DNA of 64,000 bases, from positions 1-64,000 of the forward strand of contig CALSMP010000008.1 of NCBI GenBank assembly GCA_943787485.1, read 5' to 3'. The position numbers and the translations under genes are program-made. The DNA comes from an uncultured Luminiphilus sp. (GTDB taxonomy: Bacteria > Pseudomonadota > Gammaproteobacteria > Pseudomonadales > Halieaceae). The notes beneath the pieces were generated by a model. It had not been told where the DNA came from, made no database searches, and was given only the letters and a program-made list of their open reading frames with translations. Shown piece after piece: positions 1 to 8,794 of this stretch (position 1 is its first letter; every line of letters begins with the position of its first letter).

Positions 1-2
1 GA

Positions 3-341
3 TTTAGTCGCGCGCCAAGCGAGTTCACGCTAGCGCCCGTCGGCGCTATTCAGCAGTTGCTTGAGAAAACCGGATGGCAAATTGATGATGTCGATCTTTG
101 GGAAATCAACGAAGCGTTTGCCATGGTAACGATGCTCGCGATGCGGGAGTTTGATCTCCCCCATGACAGAGTTAATGTTCATGGAGGTGCGTGTGCGCAG
201 GGTCATCCCATAGGCTCTACTGGATCGCGCATCATGGTGACCCTCGCACATGCCATGGCTCGTTATGGTAAGCGTCGCGGCATCGCCGCCCTGTGCATCG
301 GGGGCGGTGAAGCTACTGCCGTCGCCATCGAGTCCCTGTAA
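3..341 (+). CDS. Acetyl-CoA C-acyltransferase (thiolase), C-terminal part
   Basis: This is the last ~112 residues of a thiolase whose start lies before the window; the same frame is open back to base 3. Thiolases condense two acetyl-CoA or cleave 3-ketoacyl-CoA in the cytoplasm. Visible family motifs are WEINEAFA, the HGGACAQGHPIG block holding the catalytic His, and the C-terminal ALCIGGGEA block holding the second active-site Cys. The N-terminal nucleophile Cys is outside the window. The sequence resembles the AtoB/PhaA biosynthetic type more than FadA, but the missing part prevents a firm choice. The stop lies 7 bases before ribB on the same strand, so the two are probably co-transcribed. 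Confidence 0.9.
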   Translation, partial: FSRAPSEFTLAPVGAIQQLLEKTGWQIDDVDLWEINEAFAMVTMLAMREFDLPHDRVNVHGGACAQGHPIGSTGSRIMVTLAHAMARYGKRRGIAALCIGGGEATAVAIESL

Positions 342-348
342 CCAGCTC

Positions 349-1455
349 ATGGCCTTAGCAACAATTCCCGACATTATTGATGACATCCGCGCCGGTAAAA
401 TGGTGGTGCTCATGGATGATGAGGATCGCGAGAACGAAGGCGACCTTATTATTGCTGCCGAGAAGGTCACGCCGGAAATTATCAATTTTATGGCCACTGA
501 AGCCTGCGGTTTGATCTGTATGCCGATCACGCCAGAGCGGGCGCGTTTGTTGCGCATTCCTCTGATGGTTCGTGACAACCGATCACAGCACGAGACAAAC
601 TTCACGGTCTCAATCGATGCCACCGAACAGCTCGCTCCGGGCGTCAGTGCTCGACAGCGATCGCACACCATCTTAAAGGCCATTGCCGAAGACGCGGGTC
701 CCACCGACATTCGTCAGCCCGGTCACATATTCCCGCTGGTAGCAAAACCCGGCGGCGTGCTGCGACGTGCGGGTCACACTGAAGCGGGCGTTGACCTCGC
801 GAGGATGGCGGGTTGTGCACCCGCTGCAGTGATCGTGGAGATTATGAACCCCGATGGCACCATGGCGCGCAGACCAGAATTGGAGCATTTTGCCGCTCAA
901 CACGATCTAAAGATGGGCACAATCGCCGACCTTATCGAATACCGATCACTTCACGAGCATTCAATCTCGCCCATGGAGGTGCATCCAATCACTACCGAAT
1001 GGGGTGAGTTCACCTTGCACACGTTTCGTGACGACATTGACGATGTCACCCACTTCGCGCTGCAGCGAGGCGCCATCGCGTCCGACACGCCTATCCCGGT
1101 GAGAGTCCAACCCATTAGTCTACTGCGGGACGTTATCGGGAATCGGCTGCCTGATACCGAGACAGGCTGGTCTTATCGTTCGGCGATGTCGTACTTGGCC
1201 ATGCAAGATAGCGGCGTGGTAGTGCTGATAGGCCAACATCACTCCGCAGAACAAACGTTAAATGAGATCAATCACTTTCTGGGTGCCAAGACGCAGCCGG
1301 CCCAGCCCCAGAATTATCGACTGATCGGTACCGGTGCGCAGATACTCCGCCACTTAGGGGTGAGTAAGATGAACCTCCTTTCTGCGCCCATTCGCTTCAA
1401 CGCACTGTCAGGATTTAGCCTCGAAGTGTGCGAATTTATCTCGCATCCTGACTAA
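349..1455 (+). CDS. ribB: 3,4-dihydroxy-2-butanone-4-phosphate synthase with degenerate GTP cyclohydrolase II-like domain
   Basis: A protein of 368 residues. The first ~200 residues are a DHBP synthase, which converts ribulose 5-phosphate to the four-carbon riboflavin precursor; the metal and substrate loop DDEDRENEGD (residues 23-32) and RAGHTEAGVDLARMAG are intact. The second half aligns by shape with GTP cyclohydrolase II (it keeps GTGAQILRHLGV) but lacks the zinc Cys motif CxxGxxxxxxxCxC and the catalytic QEGRGIG segment, which here reads GQHHSAEQ. Only the DHBP synthase step is therefore predicted, and a separate RibA should exist elsewhere. I chose the ATG at 349 because the family begins here; the longer track ORF starts inside the thiolase. 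It ends 2 bases from the convergent nitroreductase gene. Confidence 0.93.
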   Translation: MALATIPDIIDDIRAGKMVVLMDDEDRENEGDLIIAAEKVTPEIINFMATEACGLICMPITPERARLLRIPLMVRDNRSQHETNFTVSIDATEQLAPGVSARQRSHTILKAIAEDAGPTDIRQPGHIFPLVAKPGGVLRRAGHTEAGVDLARMAGCAPAAVIVEIMNPDGTMARRPELEHFAAQHDLKMGTIADLIEYRSLHEHSISPMEVHPITTEWGEFTLHTFRDDIDDVTHFALQRGAIASDTPIPVRVQPISLLRDVIGNRLPDTETGWSYRSAMSYLAMQDSGVVVLIGQHHSAEQTLNEINHFLGAKTQPAQPQNYRLIGTGAQILRHLGVSKMNLLSAPIRFNALSGFSLEVCEFISHPD

Positions 1456-1457
1456 TT

Positions 1458-2141
1458 CTAAGCAATGAACCGCACAAGATCCTCGAGATTAGCGCGGTCG
1501 GTGATCGCGTTATTGGCCGGATCTTCCTCATCCGGATAACCAAAAGACAGGCCAAAGAGCAGTTTTTGATCCTCCGGGATGTTCAGCGCCGGCTTGATGA
1601 CATGTGCCATAAAACCCAGCGCGGTTTGTGGACACGACCCGAGACCATGGGCCGTGATGCCCAGCATGACGGTCTGAGCAAACATTCCCAAGTCGCAGGC
1701 CTCGCGCAATCCGAATTCATCTGGAAGCGTAAAAAATGCAACGGCTGGTGCATTGAAAAAACTGAAATTTCGAAGGAACCAGCTTTGTCTTTTAGCCTTC
1801 TCCTCTCTTGGGATACCCAGCGCGTCATACAGCGCGGTCGCTGAGGCATATTGACGCTCTTTATAGACCCCTTCGTATTTCCCGTCATAGGGATAATCTA
1901 AAGACATGTCTCCCGCTGCGAATCTCCGAGGCAGTTCCGCGCGAAGAGCTTCCAACGCCTGCCCGGTGGCGATGTGTACAAACCAGGGCTGGGTGTTGCA
2001 GTTGCTCGGGGCACGCAGAGCATCCGAAAATATTTTTCGAATAATGTCTTCGGGCAATGCGTCTGAGCGAAAACCCCGGATTGAGCGCCGCTCACTGGCG
2101 ATCTGGGAAAAAATATCAGCACGATTTGTCAAACCAACCAC
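1458..2141 (-). CDS. Nitroreductase family FMN oxidoreductase
   Basis: A 227-residue flavoprotein of the nitroreductase fold, probably an NAD(P)H-dependent reductase of nitroaromatics, quinones or enones. FMN-binding features include RRSIRGFRSDALP near the N-terminus, the SNCNTQPW loop around residue 46, and the GLGSCPQTAL segment around residue 167, typical of the subgroup annotated as NfnB-like or 'nitroreductase'. Length and spacing fit the family. It stands alone on the minus strand, convergent with ribB. The start at 2141 gives an ordinary N-terminus with the helix that precedes the RRSIR motif. The real substrate cannot be read from sequence. Confidence 0.85.
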   Translation of the reverse strand: MVGLTNRADIFSQIASERRSIRGFRSDALPEDIIRKIFSDALRAPSNCNTQPWFVHIATGQALEALRAELPRRFAAGDMSLDYPYDGKYEGVYKERQYASATALYDALGIPREEKAKRQSWFLRNFSFFNAPAVAFFTLPDEFGLREACDLGMFAQTVMLGITAHGLGSCPQTALGFMAHVIKPALNIPEDQKLLFGLSFGYPDEEDPANNAITDRANLEDLVRFIA

Positions 2142-2279
2142 TCCTCAATGAATGCTCTCGGCGACAGCTCTTTTGCCGCACCCTTCCCGGGAAACTTGGG
2201 CACTGAATGCTCCCACGCACGTGTCCCAACCACGCGATATCGATCTGCTGCATTAGACGACGCGAACAGCTAGAACAGC

Positions 2280-2954
2280 TCACGAGAACTTTTTAGGAAG
2301 CAAGATAAAAAGTACAATCCCTGCGACAGCGGTAACAAGCGCAAGCACTGAAAACACCTTTAGCAACAAAGTACCAATCGTATCGCGATCATCGTAGTCC
2401 ATGATGTGTAACGACCACAGAAAATCCCACCAGCGCCAGGCGGTATTTCTAATCGCCACCACCTCGCCACTGCTTACATGTAAATAGGCGACCGTCGACG
2501 CATCTAAAGACGAGTAGACCTTCCAAAGAGGCAGCGGCCTGCCTCGGTATTCCGCAGCGAGAGGCCCAGAATCAACCCATTCGGCGGTATCGGGCGCCAA
2601 GTCGGTACGCAGTGATCCCACCGCGAGCGCTTGGTCTCGAGTAAGCGCAGGCAATGGGTCGCCTGACAGGGATAGCCACTTGATATCAGCATCGTGAGGA
2701 CGCACCTCCAGCACCCCACTCACCCGGCAAACCGAGGAATAATACGCAGACCGCTAATCTCCCCAGCTTCAAGTGTTAGGCTCGCTGGCTGAAAGTACTG
2801 GCCCTCGATCGGAATGACGCGCCCTTCCCCTCGCACGTAGTTGATATCAACAAACGCAAAAAAAAACACCGCTGGCAGTCCAAGCGAGCAACTGTAAAGC
2901 GGTGACAACTGCCAACCAGCGGTGCCAGCGCCTGAATAGTCGCTGCTTTTTCAT
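2280..2954 (-). pseudogene. PepSY-type single-pass membrane protein, interrupted by two frameshifts
   Basis: The gene starts at ATG 2954 (MKKQRLFRRWHRWLAVV...), giving a basic N-terminus and a membrane helix that ends in SGVFF. At a run of nine A (2858-2866; T on the coding strand) the frame is lost. With eight it would continue as FAFVDINYVRGEGRVIP. A second, opposite shift at about 2720-2724 restores the original frame, which then runs to the stop as a PepSY-like region containing EYRGRPLPLWKVY, WWDFLWSLHIMDYDDRD and a C-terminal membrane helix. The track shows this as two separate ORFs (62 and 147 aa). PepSY membrane proteins of about 200-220 residues like this are common in gammaproteobacteria and their function is poorly known; links to iron uptake loci are frequent. 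It could be a true pseudogene or two sequencing errors. Confidence 0.65.
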
Positions 2955-3101
2955 GTTTTATTTTGACAGCTCATTGTGGAATACTTCTTCAAGATGGTCG
3001 AAAGCATACTTGGTTTCATAAGGCTGCTCCAGCCATCGCAATCAGGGAAGATTGAACAACAGGAAGGAAACGCTGACGAGGCGTCACCTAGAGGGGGTAT
3101 A

Positions 3102-5550
3102 GTGGCAAAGTGGTTGAGCACGCTACGCGGGCCAAAACTCCTCGAGAACGCTCATCTTCCGCTTCATACTGTCGCGCTCAATAAGATATGTGACCGTGTA
3201 TTCGTTTACGTGGGCGCACTGTTTTTTATGGTTGCCGTCATGGTGCTGGCTGCCAGCCATAACGGCGAGGGGATATCACCCCCCCCCCCCCGTTGTACTA
3301 ACCTTGCCTCTATTTGCAGTCCTCTGCCTGGCGCTGAGGGTCGTCCGCTGGCCCTGGACGCAGCAATCACGCCGAGTCATCGCACAGCTCTTGTGGTCAA
3401 TTGGCCTTCTCATCGGTGTAGCATCGGGAAATCTTGGCTCGATGTATCTCATCAACGCTCTGCCAGCCACCCTGACCGCGGTTTTAATGTTTAATTTTCG
3501 AGTAGCGGCGCTTCAACTGCTTGTCATGATCAGCATCATCATCGGCGCGCTCTCACTTCGACATCTTGGCGTATTAGATCCCATCGAGCCGCGGGGCTTT
3601 TTACTTGCGACGCGATCGGGATGGGCTCTTGGCGTCTGCTATTTACTGGTTATTGGCATCATGATGATGGACCTGCTCGCACTTTTTGTGCGCGAGGTGG
3701 TAGCGCAAAAAACACGCCTCGACCTTCTGCTTTCAGCGGTAGAGGAAGCACCTGACGCCTTCGTGGTGTGGGATGAGAACGATCAGCTGGTCATGTGCAA
3801 CGAGAAACACCGCAACATCGACTCCGCCCTAGCGCCCTATTTAGTCCCTGGTGTCACTTTCGAAGAAACGCTGCGCGCAGGGATCAAACACGGTCTGTAC
3901 CCCGAATCCCATGGTAACGAGGAAGGGTGGATCGCACAGCGCTTGGCGAGCCACCGAGAAGACCAAAGCATGCGGATTGTTCGATTCGGCACCAACCGCT
4001 GGGTGCGCGTCCAGGAGTCACGGACCTCGCTGGGCTATTTAGCCGGCTTTCGAAGTGACGTTACAGAAATAAAAAATGTCGAAGAACTCCTGAAGGCTAC
4101 GCTTAATGAGGTCAATCAGGCGATTATTACCTTCACAGAAGATGGGGAAGTCGTATCACTAAACAGCGCCGCTCTTTCCATGTTTGAGCATGATGATCAA
4201 GCCGTTATAGAGAAGATTGAGGTGTTCGTATCCGCCGATGACTTTCACCGAATAGCCACAACTGACTTTGCGCATACCCAGCCAGCGGAATCGCGCCGTA
4301 ACGGCTTTTCCTATTCACTGTCGCTGCGGAAGAGGCAGTCGGGGTGGTTCGATGCCCGCATAAAAATCATCGAACTAGAGCCAACCAACCAGCGGGTTTT
4401 CATGGCGGTTATAACCGATGTATCTCAAGAAATAGCATACCAGAATCGCATCGCCGCCTTGGGCGCAGCGGTGGAGCAGCTAAACGCCGGCGTCGCATTG
4501 TTCAACGAGCATGACTCCCTGATCTACAGCAATGACAAGCTTGAGACGCTGATTAAGCTACACGATGGCGGCGACATAACAGGAATGCACTACGCGACCT
4601 TTGCGCGACATGTTGCGAGCCACTCATCCATTACCCACCTGAGCATGGATCGCTCGTCAGTTTTTCGGGGGCTTCTTAGCTTTTTTTATGCACCCCAAAA
4701 ACCTATAGAACTTCAAACCAATGACGATAAAACGCTGCGTTTAGAGGGGCAGAAGCTGGTTGGCGCTCACTCCATATTCATCTTCTCCGATATCACTGAG
4801 ATGCAGGAACAACGCGCCCAACTCGAGCAAGCGACCAAGCTTGCGACGTTGGGCGAAATGGCCACAGGAATTGCGCATGAGATTAACCAGCCGCTCAATG
4901 CAGTTAAACTCATGGCAGAAAATATTCGGAGAGGCATGGAGATCAACAGCGGAAAAACCCAAGAGCGTGTCGCCGACAAGATGCAACAGATCATCGCTCA
5001 GATTGATCGGGCCGCGACGATCACAACCCATATGCGAAGATCCGCTAGGAACGCCACCGAGGAGGATTTATTTTCTGAGATCCCCGACATAATCGCCGGG
5101 TGCCAAACCATGCTGGCGTCCCGCATGCGCCTCGAGGACATTGAGTGTCTGGTAGAGTGCGAAGCAACGTTGCCGGAGGCGGCAATTCATCCGCTGCGTC
5201 TCGAACAGGTATTGCTCAACCTAATGAGTAATGCCGTAGATGCTATTGCCTCAACGAAGGCTGATCAGAAATGGATCAAGGTCGAAGCGCATCAACAAGA
5301 GCGTGGCATTTTATCGCTGAGCATTGAAGACTCTGCAGGCGGTATGCCTGAAAATATCAAAAAGCGAATATTTGAACCCTTTTTTACGACCAAAGAAGTC
5401 GGCAAGGGAACCGGTCTGGGGCTCTCCATCTCTTACAATATCATCAAGGATTCGGGCGGAGAGCTCACCGTCGAAAACACTCAGCATGGGGCGTGCTTTA
5501 CTATCAAGCTGCCTAGCACCCAAAAAGCACTTCGTACCCAAGCTTCCTGA
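3102..5550 (+). CDS. PAS-domain membrane sensor histidine kinase, frame broken at a poly-C tract
   Basis: The product would be an inner-membrane kinase of about 815 residues if one C were removed from the 13-C run at 3279-3291. The first reading frame then joins the second (ISPPPP then VVLTLPLF). The N-terminal ~190 residues hold about five membrane helices. Three PAS-like segments follow (near residues 205, 330 and 455). Next comes a HisKA domain with the phospho-acceptor His in GIAHEINQPLN near residue 590, then an HATPase domain with N box NLMSNAVDAI, DSAGGMP, EPFFTTK and GKGTGLGLSIS. I prefer GTG 3102, preceded by GAGGGGG at good spacing; GTG 2976 is an alternative. No response regulator gene is adjacent, so it is an orphan. 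The frameshift could be error, decay or phase variation. Confidence 0.82.
3279..3291. repeat. Homopolymer tract of 13 C
   Basis: Thirteen consecutive C lie inside the sensor kinase gene, about 177 bases after its likely start and between the first and second membrane helices. Twelve (or fifteen) C would give one continuous reading frame; thirteen terminates it after a short nonsense tail. Tracts of this length slip readily during replication, and they are also hard to sequence correctly. Confidence 0.95.
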
Positions 5551-5956
5551 GACGCGGCACCTCAATCGCAGGACAGCGATCAACTACCAGAGGTATACCC
5601 GCGCTTAGGACCCTTTCTTCCGCTTGTGGGTGGCGCACCTCCAATTGAGTCCAAAGCGCACCTACATCTGCCGGAAGCAACTCATCGACTAAGGCCGGCA
5701 AATGCTCGCTCGCCCTGAAGACATCGACCAAATCAATGGGCTCACCGATGTCAGCCAAACAAGAAACCACCTCTCTATCCAGTATTTTTTGACCTGCTAG
5801 CTTCGGATTGACGGGGATGGCATGGACACCCTGCTTACACCAAAATTCAAAAACTCCATAGCTCGCGCGCGTTTTAGTCGCACTAACTCCAACAACAGCA
5901 ACCGTCTTGACTGATGCAAACAAGGCGAGTAACTCGCCATCAGTTTTGATGCGCAT
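5513..5956 (-). CDS. CoA-binding domain protein (YccU-like)
   Basis: A 147-residue cytoplasmic protein with a single Rossmann CoA-binding domain of the succinyl-CoA ligase alpha type. The phosphate loop region reads VAVVGVSATKTRASYG, followed by IPVNPKLAGQKILDR and a C-terminal VDRCPAIEVPRL. Proteins of this size (E. coli YccU) bind CoA but have no proven reaction. I chose ATG 5956, one base after the stop of the crotonase gene, rather than the longer ORF reading into that gene. The two genes form a minus-strand pair. Its 3' end overlaps the convergent sensor kinase by 38 bases, which is more than usual. Confidence 0.88.
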   Translation of the reverse strand: MRIKTDGELLALFASVKTVAVVGVSATKTRASYGVFEFWCKQGVHAIPVNPKLAGQKILDREVVSCLADIGEPIDLVDVFRASEHLPALVDELLPADVGALWTQLEVRHPQAEERVLSAGIPLVVDRCPAIEVPRLRKLGYEVLFGC

Positions 5957-5957
5957 C

Positions 5958-6758
5958 TTACGAGTCAGACCAGGTTGGTTCTCGCTTTTCGATAAAAGCT
6001 CGACGCCCTTCCACGCCATCTTCTGTCGCAGTCAATGCGTCGCGCATAACACGGTTAGCGTGAGCAAAGGCCTCATCCAGGGGCATTTCAACCTGAGCGT
6101 AGAAAGCCACCTTGCCATCGCGAATGCTTTGGGGAGATCGCGATGCAATTTTTTCCGCAAGCGCTTGCGTCTCAGGTCGAAGATCCTCAGGCGAAACATG
6201 CCTGTTGATTAAGCCGAAATTGACCGCCTCCTCGGCAGAAAACATATCGCCGGTAAGTGCCATTTCCATCGCGTGCTTGCGCGACAGGTTGCGCCCTATG
6301 CCCACCAAAGGTGTCGTGCAAAAAGCTCCTATGTTGACACCGGGCGTGCAAAACCGCGCATCGGATGCCGCGATGGCGAGATCGCAGGCGGACACAAGCT
6401 GGCATCCAGCCGCCGTCGCGGTGCCTTGCACACAGGCAATCACCGGCTTGGGTGCCCTCACAATGCCGGTCATCATGGCGGCACAATGTGCGAGGATATT
6501 TTCAATTCGATCTACGAAGGCATCCTGCCGTTCGTCAGCTCCCTGCTCCATCTCTTTTAAATCGTGGCCCGCACTGAACACGGGTCCCTCTGCGGTAATC
6601 ACGATCACCCGGGTGCTGCTATCGATATAGGCAGACTCCAGCGCACTGGTTAAAGCCTTAATCATGGCGAGTGATAGTGGGTTTCGCTGGTCGGGCCGAT
6701 TGAGACACAGCCAGGCGACCCCGTCAGCTTGCGTTGTTGCTACCATCGATGACGACAT
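5958..6758 (-). CDS. Enoyl-CoA hydratase/isomerase family protein (ECHDC3-like)
   Basis: A crotonase-fold enzyme of 266 residues. The oxyanion-hole segments are SAGHDLKEM and GTATAAGCQLVSACDLAIA. The region that carries the two catalytic Glu in classical hydratases reads GVNIGAFCTTPLVGIGRNL, as in mammalian ECHDC3-type members, so a classical hydratase reaction is doubtful and the substrate is unknown. The start ATG 6758 (MSSSMVATTQ) matches the family N-terminus; the longer ORF would add 32 residues running toward the divergent Nudix gene. It is directly followed by the CoA-binding gene, suggesting a shared role in acyl-CoA handling. Confidence 0.85.
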   Translation of the reverse strand: MSSSMVATTQADGVAWLCLNRPDQRNPLSLAMIKALTSALESAYIDSSTRVIVITAEGPVFSAGHDLKEMEQGADERQDAFVDRIENILAHCAAMMTGIVRAPKPVIACVQGTATAAGCQLVSACDLAIAASDARFCTPGVNIGAFCTTPLVGIGRNLSRKHAMEMALTGDMFSAEEAVNFGLINRHVSPEDLRPETQALAEKIASRSPQSIRDGKVAFYAQVEMPLDEAFAHANRVMRDALTATEDGVEGRRAFIEKREPTWSDS

Positions 6759-6889
6759 AGTGCTCAATTTTTCAAGGCTCCGTGAGCGGTTCCAATAGTA
6801 TCCCGATAATAACCCGGCACAACAACCGATGTAGAAAAGTGACTTATACTGCAAACCATCACTTTTCTGCCTTCACAATCGCCACAGTC

Positions 6890-7639
6890 ATGACGAACCG
6901 CCACTACGATCCCACGCCGCCACTTCCGAGTGAGTACAGGGACGCGGGCACACGCGCTGCTCGGCCCCGCGATGCCGCCACGCTCATTGTCGTGCGATAC
7001 CGGCAAACCCCCGAAATACTTATGGGCAGGCGAGCCGCGTCACACAAGTTCATGCCCAACAAGTTCGTCTTTCCCGGCGGTCGGCTCGATGTGGCTGACC
7101 AACGCTTAAACCTCAAGGCTTCACTAGCACCCGAGGTATTGAATCGACTCAGAAAGCACACCAAAGCAACGACCACTGATCAAAAGCTAACGGGGCTTGC
7201 CCTCGCGGCAATCAGGGAAACCTTTGAGGAGACGGGCTTGGTGATTGGGAAGCCTGTCACCACCCCACTCGCCAGCAAAAACACCAGTTGGGCGCGCTAT
7301 TTTTCACACTGCGTGGTTCCCCCACTGGAGCAACTCGATTTCGTTGCGCGGGCAATCACCCCTACCTATCGGGTTCGACGCTTCGACACGCGGTTTTTTA
7401 TGACCGATGATGAGTCGATCTATAAAAATCAAGACGGTTTTGCGAAAGCGAGCGGTGAGCTTGAAGAACTCTGCTGGATTCCACTGCCGCAAACCCAGGA
7501 ACTTGATCTTCCGGGTGTTACTCGATGGGTCATCGATGAAGTCGGCCATCGGATTACCCTTGATGCTCGGGAGCGCCATCACCACTCAACACCCTTCGTC
7601 CAATTTGTGCGCGGCCATACCTTGGAAAAAACGCTGTAG
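6890..7639 (+). CDS. Nudix hydrolase, CoA-pyrophosphatase/NUDT19-like
   Basis: A 249-residue Nudix hydrolase. FVFPGGRLD (about residues 62-70) opens the Nudix region, and AIRETFEETGL supplies the REUXEEXGU catalytic helix with the metal-binding glutamates. About 40 residues separate the leading Gly region from the helix, an insertion typical of NUDT8/NUDT19-like proteins that cleave CoA or acyl-CoA pyrophosphates. Placement next to a crotonase and a CoA-binding protein fits a CoA-related substrate, which is inference. The start ATG 6890 (MTNRHYDPTPPLP) is chosen because the upstream extension overlaps the divergent promoter region and has no family similarity. Confidence 0.82.
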   Translation: MTNRHYDPTPPLPSEYRDAGTRAARPRDAATLIVVRYRQTPEILMGRRAASHKFMPNKFVFPGGRLDVADQRLNLKASLAPEVLNRLRKHTKATTTDQKLTGLALAAIRETFEETGLVIGKPVTTPLASKNTSWARYFSHCVVPPLEQLDFVARAITPTYRVRRFDTRFFMTDDESIYKNQDGFAKASGELEELCWIPLPQTQELDLPGVTRWVIDEVGHRITLDARERHHHSTPFVQFVRGHTLEKTL

Positions 7640-7808
7640 GAACCTACCGGCTATCACTACAATCAAAGATTCTGCCGATCCACCAGCCCACTGGCATGAA
7701 GCACCGGAAAGCGCAGCGATCCGAGCAGCATGAGACCTAGCGCGTTTTTCTGTTACCCTCGCCACCTTCAATTTATATCGGCAGCCTCTTAACCAAGGAG
7801 CAACTAAC

Positions 7809-8675
7809 ATGAGCTTACATGGCAAAACCCTGTTCATTAGCGGCGCCAGCCGCGGTATCGGCCTCGCTATCGCTAAGCGCGCAGCACAAGATGGGGCAAA
7901 TGTGGCAATAGCCGCTAAGACAGCGGAACCGCACCCTAAACTGCCGGGAACCATCTATACCGCCGCAGATGAAATTAATGAAGCTGGGGGTAAGGCACTC
8001 CCTATTCTGTGCGATATCCGCTTCGAGGATCAGGTGCAGGCTGCCGTACAGCAAACCGTCGACGCTTTTGGCGGACTCGACATCTGCGTCAACAACGCCA
8101 GCGCGATTAGTCCAACGGGTACGCTTGACACCGAGATGAAGCGCTATGATTTGATGAACGAGATTAACACCCGCGGAACGTTTCTCGTCTCGAAAACCTG
8201 TATTCCTCATCTTAAGCAAAGCGGCAACGCGCACATTCTGAATCTGGCCCCACCGCTTGACATGGATGCCAAATGGTTTGCGCCCCACGTCGCCTACACA
8301 ATCGCCAAAATGGGCATGAGCCTCTGTACCCTGGGCATGAGCAAAGAACTGGCAGCCCATGGAATCGCTGTCAACTCGCTCTGGCCCCTGACCGCCATCG
8401 ATACGGCGGCCATTCGCAATGTGCTGGGTGATGATGAGATGGTGAAAGGCTGTCGTTTGGTATCCATCATGGCCGATGCTGCCTACACCATCCTGTGTCG
8501 TGATGCTGGCAGCTGCACCGGGAACTTCTATATCGATGAGGGAGTCCTGCGAGAAGCGGGCGTGACAGATTTTGATCAATACGCAGTCGAACCAGGAGCC
8601 ACCCTATTTCGAGACTTCTTTGTGCCGGACGATATCGCTGACGCCATGCCCACGAAAACGCTGAGCGCTTACTAG
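7809..8675 (+). CDS. Short-chain dehydrogenase, HSDL2-like
   Basis: A 288-residue SDR oxidoreductase, probably NADP-linked. The cofactor motif is SGASRGIG at residues 11-18, the structural NNAS motif is at about 97, and the catalytic pair is YTIAK near residue 166. Upstream of the Tyr the sequence reads NLAPPLDMDAKWF, the arrangement of HSDL2 proteins, in which the usual catalytic Ser position lies in a SPPL-like motif and here is Ala-Pro-Pro. No C-terminal SCP2 domain is present, unlike mammalian HSDL2. The ATG at 7809 is preceded by AAGGAG at ideal distance. A role in fatty-acid or sterol-like oxidation is inferred only from the family. Confidence 0.87.
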   Translation: MSLHGKTLFISGASRGIGLAIAKRAAQDGANVAIAAKTAEPHPKLPGTIYTAADEINEAGGKALPILCDIRFEDQVQAAVQQTVDAFGGLDICVNNASAISPTGTLDTEMKRYDLMNEINTRGTFLVSKTCIPHLKQSGNAHILNLAPPLDMDAKWFAPHVAYTIAKMGMSLCTLGMSKELAAHGIAVNSLWPLTAIDTAAIRNVLGDDEMVKGCRLVSIMADAAYTILCRDAGSCTGNFYIDEGVLREAGVTDFDQYAVEPGATLFRDFFVPDDIADAMPTKTLSAY

Positions 8676-8794
8676 TCAGCCACTCGATGCTCTGCGTTCC
8701 ACATTTTTATTGAGGAACCGCCGCCGGCAGTTGTGTATCATGGCGTCTTTCATGTAGCGCCAGCTTTACGGGCTGGTATGAGCTGAGGATATAG

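Noticed and set aside
30-710. 226-codon minus-strand ORF opposite the thiolase end and ribB
   Set aside because: Shadow ORF: the plus strand carries clear thiolase and RibB motifs in the same place, and the antisense protein has no recognisable features.
2963-2968. TTGACA as a -35 box for the sensor kinase
   Set aside because: No acceptable -10 hexamer lies 16-18 bases downstream.
2976-3101. Upstream GTG start for the sensor kinase
   Set aside because: Frame is open, but the added 42 residues are not hydrophobic or family-like, and GTG 3102 has a better ribosome site. Kept only as an alternative.
7815-8579. 254-codon minus-strand ORF opposite the HSDL2-like gene
   Set aside because: The plus-strand SDR has all family motifs; the antisense translation shows only low-complexity shadow sequence.
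8710-8741. TTGAGG ... TATCAT as a trhO promoter
   Set aside because: The spacer is 20 bases, outside the normal range, and no extended -10 motif is present.
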